Source of the DNA: Fusibacter_D sp033549245
Lineage (GTDB): Bacteria; Bacillota; Clostridia; Peptostreptococcales; Acidaminobacteraceae
Reading direction: 5' to 3'
DNA length: 11,295 bases
NCBI GenBank assembly: GCA_033549245.1
Contig: JAWSUW010000123.1
Span: 1-11,295, forward strand
Shown here: piece after piece, positions 6,883-11,295 of the stretch
Layout of the letters: every line of letters begins with the position of its first letter
Numbering within the stretch: the first letter of the stretch is position 1
Notes under the pieces: generated by a model
Seen by the model: the letters and a program-made list of their open reading frames with translations, nothing else
The model's database searches: none
Told to the model about the DNA's origin: nothing
Translations under genes and position numbers: made by a program

Positions 6883-6898
6883 GTGCAACAATTTGCAC
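6883..6898. promoter_or_regulatory. Distal putative upstream activator site (TGCA-N6-TGCA dyad)
   Basis: GTGCAACAATTTGCAC on the plus strand is a 16-bp dyad, GTGCA-N6-TGCAC, directly after the activator stop codon and centred about 127 bases upstream of the predicted sigma-54 start. The two dyad centres are 29 bases apart, close to three helical turns, which would let two activator dimers bind on similar faces. Unlike the proximal dyad it has no T-run, so termination does not explain it. Confidence 0.62.
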
Positions 6899-8620
6899 TT
6901 AATCGTTGATTCCTAGTTTCTTTAATTTATAATATAGAGTTCTTAAGGATATACCCAGTTCCCTAGCTGTATACTCACGATTGTTTTGATTCATCTCCAA
7001 AACTTTAGCGATATGGACCTTCTCAAACGCTTCGGTACAACTCTCCAGGTTTAGTGAATCCATTGTTACATCCAGGACATTCCCGCCATTTACTTGAACT
7101 TTTTCGTTTGTTTTATGAAGTACTGCTGGTAAATGACTGAGTGTGATCAAATTCTCATGCATCTTGATATTGATCATCGCTCTTCCGATGAAATTCTCGA
7201 GTTCACGCACATTACCTGGCCATTCATGATTGAAGATGGATTCAAGCGCTGTTGGTGAGATGTTTGAGACATTACGACCGTATTCTTGATTATACTTGTT
7301 GATCAAATGCTTTACAAGTGCTGGAATATCCGATTTATGTTCTCTTAGTGATGGTATATTGATCGGAACGACATTCAACCTGTAATACAAATCTTGTCTA
7401 AACTTTTTCTCTAAGATTGCATTTTCCAGGTCCACATTTGTCGCTGAGATAATCCTTACATCTATAGAGATTGGTTTGTTTCCTCCAACTCTCACAATTT
7501 CCTTTTCTTGTAGAACTCTGAGCAGTTTAGCTTGTGTATTCAAACTGAGCTCACCAATTTCATCCAAAAAAATTGTGCCTCCATTTGCTTTCTCAAACAA
7601 GCCTACTTTACCGCCTTTTGAGGCTCCTGTGAAAGCACCTTCCTCATATCCAAACAACTCACTCTCAAGCAAGTTTTCGTTGATTGCGGCACAATTCACC
7701 CTTACAAATTGAGCATATTTTCTGTTTGATGCATTATGGATGGCATGGGCAAACAATTCTTTGCCCGTCCCACTTTCGCCTCTTATGATAACGGTTGCAG
7801 GTGTTTCCGCAGCAATCTTCGCTTTTTCTATTGCATTCATTAGTATTTCACTGCTGCCAATAATATCATCAAAAGTGTATTTCGCTTCCAAATTTCTGAT
7901 GATTTGCTTCGCCTGATCCAATTGCTTGTAGATCTCATTGATTTCTGTCAAGTCATGGATAATGGCAACTGAGCCTTTTAATACCCCTTTATCGATGATA
8001 GGTGCGGCTTCTGCAATGACTTCTTTCTTATTTAATCCAACTTTTAATTTCTTTCCTTTGACCGCTTTTCCTGTTCTTAAAACTTCCTTATGGACACTCT
8101 CCCCTTCGGCAAGGTCGAATGTACAATCAATTCCTATGATATCACTCTCAGTGTAACCCGTCATCCTTGTATAGGCGGGGTTGATCAACACACCTATTCC
8201 GTCAGCATCAACCACAGAAATAGCATCTTGCGTCGCATTGAAAGTTGCTTCAAGTGTTTCTCTAATCTGATTGAGATTGGTGATTTTCTCTGCAAGCTCA
8301 ATCATTTCAGTGATGTCCCGAAAAACTGCAATTGCTCCTATTATTTCTCCATCGTCATCAATTACCGGCATTCGGTTGGTGATAATCGTTATATCATTGA
8401 GTGGTTGCTTTTGATTGAGTTCTGATACTCCAGTTTTTAATATGATGGGAAGTCTAGTGTTGTCTATAACTTCATCTACCCGTCTTCCCAACACTTCGTC
8501 ATTTTTCATTCCAGTCAAACGTTCTGCTGATTTATTGAAAAGTGTTATTATGCTATTCTTATCAACAACAATCATCGCATCATGAGTCGAATCCAAAATC
8601 TTTTGTATATCTTTGCGCAT
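6899..8620 (-). CDS. Sigma-54-dependent enhancer-binding activator, PAS-PAS-AAA+-Fis HTH
   Basis: This 573-residue regulator has two PAS sensor domains (about 3-102 and 120-225), then a sigma-54 AAA+ domain (about 245-470), then a Fis-type helix-turn-helix at the end (about 548-571). The AAA+ domain shows Walker A G-E-S-G-T-G-K-E at 281-288, an intact sigma-54 contact loop G-A-F-T-G-A at 328-333, and Walker B G-G-T-I-F-L-D-E-I-G at 347-356. No receiver domain is present, so control is probably by a ligand or redox signal at the PAS domains. Its gene ends next to a -24/-12 promoter with two dyads, so it very likely activates the buk-ptb-vor operon, as BkdR does for the B. subtilis bkd operon. 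The frame opens at GTG 8632, but the Shine-Dalgarno covers that codon, so ATG 8620 is preferred. Confidence 0.95.
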   Translation of the reverse strand: MRKDIQKILDSTHDAMIVVDKNSIITLFNKSAERLTGMKNDEVLGRRVDEVIDNTRLPIILKTGVSELNQKQPLNDITIITNRMPVIDDDGEIIGAIAVFRDITEMIELAEKITNLNQIRETLEATFNATQDAISVVDADGIGVLINPAYTRMTGYTESDIIGIDCTFDLAEGESVHKEVLRTGKAVKGKKLKVGLNKKEVIAEAAPIIDKGVLKGSVAIIHDLTEINEIYKQLDQAKQIIRNLEAKYTFDDIIGSSEILMNAIEKAKIAAETPATVIIRGESGTGKELFAHAIHNASNRKYAQFVRVNCAAINENLLESELFGYEEGAFTGASKGGKVGLFEKANGGTIFLDEIGELSLNTQAKLLRVLQEKEIVRVGGNKPISIDVRIISATNVDLENAILEKKFRQDLYYRLNVVPINIPSLREHKSDIPALVKHLINKYNQEYGRNVSNISPTALESIFNHEWPGNVRELENFIGRAMINIKMHENLITLSHLPAVLHKTNEKVQVNGGNVLDVTMDSLNLESCTEAFEKVHIAKVLEMNQNNREYTARELGISLRTLYYKLKKLGIND

Positions 8621-8625
8621 GAATT

Positions 8626-8633
8626 CTCCCACC
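8626..8633 (-). promoter_or_regulatory. Shine-Dalgarno GGTGGGAG fixing the activator start at ATG 8620
   Basis: GGTGGGAG on the minus strand lies five bases before ATG 8620 and contains the alternative GTG at 8632, which therefore cannot be served by it. Confidence 0.75.
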
Positions 8634-8649
8634 TTATCTATAAATCAAC

Positions 8650-9969
8650 TTATTCTTCGATCTCAACAACATTTACTTCAACATAAACAGGCTCGATCGC
8701 TACCTCTTCGAAACGTTCCAGGTCTGCAAAATTCACTTTCAACCTATATATGCCTGGTTTGTCCACGTTGCTAAGATTCAAATCCAGTTGAAAATCATTT
8801 TTTGTCAGTGGCGTAATGATAGACTCAACATCTGAAACCTTGACATTGATCGGACTTTCCATATCTATGATTTCCACTTTGAAATTCTCGTTCAGGTTTA
8901 CTATTGGTAAATCAATCACATTGAAAATAAACTCTTTGGACTGTATTTGCTCAATCTCAATTTCAATCTGAACGGGTCCTACAGGACTCTGCAGTGTAAC
9001 ACCATCTGGAAGGATCAAATCCTTTTCCACTATGATGGATGTGTCTTCATCGCCATTTAAAGTGATCCCCTCAGCTGCAATCGTTGTGAGATTTTGAATG
9101 TTATCAACAGGTCCAGTCAAAACAACTTGTTCAGGTACTATGTTTACTGAAACGACTCTATAACCCTCCATTGGCACACCATCAACTTCAACATTCACTT
9201 GAACACTTTGGATTTTACCAATACTGACTGTCACATTTGCATAGTTCAAATCCAAAGTGACACCATTCACCACTTCTCCTCCAGAATCATAAGGCAATAA
9301 CGTCACTTCTCTAGAAAGATCATCCTCCAAAGTACCTACTGCGATAGATGCTCCTAAATAGGATACAGAGTTCACATAACTTTCGGGACCAGTCACTTTG
9401 ATTTCTTCAGGGCTAATGGTCATACGCTCTTGATAAAATGACTCGGAAAATTTATCTGTGAATGTGATAGTCACTGGTTTCGGAATAGATACAATCCGCT
9501 CAGCTGATATTAAAATCTCATTTGGGAAAATACCCTTTATATTGACTGCCTCAGAATTTATGGTTCTGTTAATATAAACATTGTTATTTCCACTTCTTAC
9601 TGTTCGCATATCTGCCCATAAATAGATTGAACTAGAAGTCATATTCAGAACATTATTTCTACGCCCCATAACTTCCACATTTACTAAATAATCATGTTGG
9701 TTCATAATTTTAAGATTGTTTTGATCAAGTTCCTGGAGATTAATCAATTGGACTGGAACATTCTCAAATACTCTAGTAATCTCAGGATCAACCTGATCCA
9801 TAACAAACAACCAAAATAGCAACGCCAATGCCACAGATAACAATTTTTTACCTGTATTGTGTGAAAAATTGACATTAAAAATTCGACTTGGAACACTTCT
9901 CACCCATCTAAATGCTTTTCCTATGGATTTACCGGATCCTATAAGCAATTGCTTAACGCTTTTTAGCAC
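8650..9969 (-). CDS. cdaR: CdaR (YbbR-domain) regulator of c-di-AMP synthase
   Basis: This 439-residue membrane-anchored protein has a basic N-terminus, one transmembrane segment (about 42-57) and a long extracytoplasmic region of about four YbbR-type repeats. The repeats show as recurring strands ending in G-P or similar turns, for example I-K-V-T-G-P-E-S-Y-V-N-S-V and V-V-L-T-G-P-V-D-N-I-Q-N-L. In Bacillus and Listeria CdaR binds CdaA and modulates c-di-AMP production. The gene overlaps the end of cdaA by 17 bases. The frame opens at GTG 9978, but a GGAGGTG ribosome site covers that codon, so the GTG at 9969 is preferred, with a normal spacing. Only 29 bases separate its stop from the sigma-54 activator, so the two may share a transcript. 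Confidence 0.93.
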   Translation of the reverse strand: MLKSVKQLLIGSGKSIGKAFRWVRSVPSRIFNVNFSHNTGKKLLSVALALLFWLFVMDQVDPEITRVFENVPVQLINLQELDQNNLKIMNQHDYLVNVEVMGRRNNVLNMTSSSIYLWADMRTVRSGNNNVYINRTINSEAVNIKGIFPNEILISAERIVSIPKPVTITFTDKFSESFYQERMTISPEEIKVTGPESYVNSVSYLGASIAVGTLEDDLSREVTLLPYDSGGEVVNGVTLDLNYANVTVSIGKIQSVQVNVEVDGVPMEGYRVVSVNIVPEQVVLTGPVDNIQNLTTIAAEGITLNGDEDTSIIVEKDLILPDGVTLQSPVGPVQIEIEIEQIQSKEFIFNVIDLPIVNLNENFKVEIIDMESPINVKVSDVESIITPLTKNDFQLDLNLSNVDKPGIYRLKVNFADLERFEEVAIEPVYVEVNVVEIEE

Positions 9970-10795
9970 TTTTGTCACCTCCGGTATTTGTCTCTTTTTC
10001 TTGGTTTAAAGCTTGAATCATAAGTTCTTTTAGAGTAGTCGGGTCTAAGAATCTCTGCAATTTTCCTTCTACAGCCATTGAAATTGCACCAGTTTCCTCA
10101 GAAACTACAATAATCACCGCATCAGAAGTTTCGGTCATTCCCATTGCGGCTCTGTGCCTTGTTCCAAGCTCCTTGCTGATATATTTGTTGGAAGTCAAGG
10201 GTAATAAACACCCCGCTGCCATAATTCGATTATTTTTAATTACAACCGCTCCATCATGAAGAGGTGATTTCGGATAAAAAATGTTCATCAATAAATCCGC
10301 AGAAACTTTTGCATCAGTTACGGTCCCTGTCTCAACTATATCATTGATTCCAATCATCCTTTCCACTACAATCAATGCACCAATTTTTTTTCTGGACATG
10401 ACTCCAGACGCATCGACAACTTCATTGATCATCTTAAGTTGATTGTCATTTGCACCTTTTTTGTTGCTTGAGATGAACCATTGACTTCTTCCTAAATGCT
10501 CCAATGCTTTTCTCAATTCGGGCTGGAATAGAATAACGAGTGCAATCAAACCAATCGTAAATGTACTTTGCAGTATAAAATTGATCGCATAAAGTTTTGC
10601 CCATTCACTCAATTTAGAGATGATGAGGATGATTAAAAAACCTTTCACCAATTGTTCAGCTCTGGTCTCTTTGATTAATCCCAAAAGCTTGTAAAACACA
10701 AAAGCGATTATAGCGATATCAATTATGTACGTTATCTTTATTTCTGAAATAAACGCTTTTGTCAAATTCATCATAGTCTCTAAAAATTCCATCAT
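9953..10795 (-). CDS. cdaA: Diadenylate cyclase CdaA (membrane c-di-AMP synthase)
   Basis: This 280-residue protein makes c-di-AMP from two ATP at the membrane. Three N-terminal hydrophobic segments (about 21-39, 49-65 and 73-90) precede the DAC domain. The catalytic signatures are intact: D-G-A at 181-183 and R-H-R at 213-215, in the contexts P-L-H-D-G-A and G-T-R-H-R-A-A. Length and domain order match Bacillus CdaA (YbbP). Two adjacent ATGs are possible. The GGGG ribosome site is three bases from ATG 10795 and six from ATG 10792, so the second may be the one used. c-di-AMP controls potassium and osmolyte uptake and wall stress in Firmicutes. The usual partner cdaR follows and overlaps; glmM does not. 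Confidence 0.97.
   Translation of the reverse strand: MMEFLETMMNLTKAFISEIKITYIIDIAIIAFVFYKLLGLIKETRAEQLVKGFLIILIISKLSEWAKLYAINFILQSTFTIGLIALVILFQPELRKALEHLGRSQWFISSNKKGANDNQLKMINEVVDASGVMSRKKIGALIVVERMIGINDIVETGTVTDAKVSADLLMNIFYPKSPLHDGAVVIKNNRIMAAGCLLPLTSNKYISKELGTRHRAAMGMTETSDAVIIVVSEETGAISMAVEGKLQRFLDPTTLKELMIQALNQEKETNTGGDKSAKKR
9976..9982 (-). promoter_or_regulatory. Shine-Dalgarno GGAGGTG fixing the GTG start of cdaR
   Basis: GGAGGTG on the minus strand overlaps the upstream GTG 9978 and lies six bases before GTG 9969 (eight from the GGAGG core). It is inside the end of cdaA, consistent with coupled translation. Confidence 0.75.
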
Positions 10796-10839
10796 ACACC
10801 CCGTTATACGTTTTCAGTTCTATTAGGCTTCATTAATCA

Positions 10840-10869
10840 GTATACTATTATACTAAGACAAATAGTATA
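10840..10869. repeat. AT-rich nested inverted repeats upstream of cdaA
   Basis: TATACTAT (10841-10848) and ATAGTATA (10862-10869) form an 8-bp inverted repeat with a 13-base spacer. A second one, AGTATA-CTAT-TATACT, is nested at 10840-10855. They lie between the chorismate mutase stop and cdaA. TATAAT (10847-10852, minus strand) inside them could be a -10 element for cdaA, but I find no good -35 at 16-18 bases. There is no T-run, so a terminator is unlikely. An operator overlapping a weak promoter is possible. Confidence 0.35.
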
Positions 10870-10883
10870 GCAGCGAATTAATC

Positions 10884-11144
10884 TTAATAAATTTGTAATG
10901 CTTTGCTCTTATTCATAATCGTCTTATATATTTCAATTATGGCTTCAACATCTTCATACCCTTCTAAACGTGATTTAATTGACTCTATGATCGCCTTTTC
11001 TCTTTCCGGTTGAAATATTTCAATGTTATGATTTTTTTTTGTTCTTCCAATTTCTTTAGTCACTTCAAATCGTTCCAATAACTTGGTGATGATCGCATCA
11101 TCAATTTCATCCAGTTTTCGTCTATTGGCTTCAATATTTTCCAT
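10884..11144 (-). CDS. Chorismate mutase, AroQ class (stand-alone)
   Basis: This 86-residue all-helical protein rearranges chorismate to prephenate, the first step toward phenylalanine and tyrosine. Compared from memory with the E. coli P-protein mutase domain, the active-site positions are present: R8, R25, K36, R48-E49, S80 and Q84. The aspartate at E. coli position 48 appears to be Q45 here. The size is that of a single AroQ domain with no prephenate dehydratase or DAHP synthase fusion. The frame opens at GTG 11153, but the AGAGGTG ribosome site covers that codon, so ATG 11144 is preferred. It has its own promoter and is followed by an 88-base spacer before cdaA; whether cdaA is read from the same promoter is unclear. 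Family members can also be regulatory, but the catalytic set argues for an enzyme. Confidence 0.9.
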   Translation of the reverse strand: MENIEANRRKLDEIDDAIITKLLERFEVTKEIGRTKKNHNIEIFQPEREKAIIESIKSRLEGYEDVEAIIEIYKTIMNKSKALQIY

Positions 11145-11150
11145 AAAATT

Positions 11151-11157
11151 CACCTCT
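11151..11157 (-). promoter_or_regulatory. Shine-Dalgarno AGAGGTG fixing the chorismate mutase start
   Basis: AGAGGTG on the minus strand includes the upstream GTG 11153 and sits six bases before ATG 11144 (eight from its AGAGG core), so the ATG is the likely start. Confidence 0.75.
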
Positions 11158-11166
11158 CGTTAAATT

Positions 11167-11195
11167 ATTCTAACATTCAAATGTGTTTAATTCAA
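11167..11195 (-). promoter_or_regulatory. Sigma-A promoter of the chorismate mutase gene, extended -10
   Basis: The minus strand reads TTGAAT, 17 bases, then TAGAAT, with TG one base before the -10 (extended -10). Spacing is ideal and each hexamer has one or two mismatches from consensus. Transcription would start near 11160, giving a leader of about 16 bases. It lies just after the tRNA terminator. Confidence 0.78.
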
Positions 11196-11215
11196 TATGT
11201 CCTGAATTATAAGCA

Positions 11216-11259
11216 AAATAAAAAGACCAACGACTAAGAATTCTTAATCATTGATCTTT
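11216..11259 (-). terminator. Hairpin terminator of the tRNA-Phe gene
   Basis: Positions 11222-11259 are two 19-base arms that pair fully on the minus-strand transcript when G-U pairs are allowed, with no built-in loop; the central AATT would have to open. The transcript continues TTATTTTG, a short U-rich tail. It begins three bases after the tRNA CCA. Confidence 0.75.
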
Positions 11260-11262
11260 AAA

Positions 11263-11295
11263 TGGTGCCCGGAGGCGGAATCGAACCACCGACAC
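11263..11295 (-). tRNA. tRNA-Phe, 3' part (runs off the right edge)
   Basis: The minus strand gives the last 33 bases of a tRNA. There is a five-base variable region GTGTC, a T arm with stem GGTGG/CCGCC around TTCGATT, the acceptor strand TCCGGGC, discriminator A and an encoded CCA. The same variable region, acceptor strand and discriminator occur in E. coli tRNA-Phe, from memory, and Bacillus tRNA-Phe is close. The anticodon lies outside the window, so the amino acid is strongly suggested but not proven. Confidence 0.8.

Noticed and set aside
10862..10883. Terminator after the chorismate mutase gene
   Set aside because: The inverted repeat there is AT-only in its stem and has no T-run on the minus strand.

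Overview
The window is a compact, AT-rich, almost entirely minus-strand stretch that looks chromosomal and comes from an anaerobic Clostridia-type Firmicute. I cannot name the genus from sequence alone. The support is strong Shine-Dalgarno sites of the GGAGGTG type, GTG starts, a butyrate kinase / phosphate butyryltransferase pair, a four-subunit ferredoxin-dependent 2-oxoacid oxidoreductase, a CdaA-type c-di-AMP synthase, and a CCA-encoding tRNA-Phe. I see no insertion sequence, CRISPR array, phage gene or compositional island. No stretch longer than about 170 bases lacks a gene.

Reading in the direction of transcription (high to low coordinates), the right edge holds the 3' part of a tRNA-Phe gene and its hairpin terminator. 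Next come a good sigma-A promoter with an extended -10 and a small stand-alone AroQ-class chorismate mutase. After a short AT-rich spacer with inverted repeats come cdaA (membrane diadenylate cyclase) and cdaR (YbbR-repeat regulator), which overlap. Only 29 bases further on lies a sigma-54-dependent enhancer-binding activator (two PAS domains, AAA+ domain with intact GAFTGA, Fis-type helix-turn-helix). glmM, which follows cdaAR in Bacillus, is absent here.

The intergenic region at about 6733-6898 is the control point. It holds a textbook -24/-12 promoter (TGGCAC-N5-TTGC) pointing into the next operon. Two 16-bp dyads of the form TGCA-N6-TGCA lie about 98 and 127 bases upstream of the predicted transcription start, and one of them is the core of a terminator-like hairpin. 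The operon reads buk1 - ptb - buk2 - P-loop ATPase - ferredoxin subunit - alpha (VorB) - beta (TPP) - gamma, with overlaps or very short gaps, and ends at a long hairpin terminator at about 258-306.

Together these genes encode a pathway for energy conservation from amino acids. 2-Oxoacids, probably from branched-chain or aromatic amino acids, are oxidatively decarboxylated to acyl-CoA with reduction of ferredoxin. Ptb turns the acyl-CoA into acyl-phosphate, and the butyrate kinases make ATP and a free fatty acid. The PAS-domain activator presumably switches the operon on in response to a metabolite. The least understood parts are the embedded SIMIBI-like ATPase and the divergent first butyrate kinase. 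At the left edge is the 5' part of a TMEM165/GDT1 (UPF0016) family membrane transporter gene.
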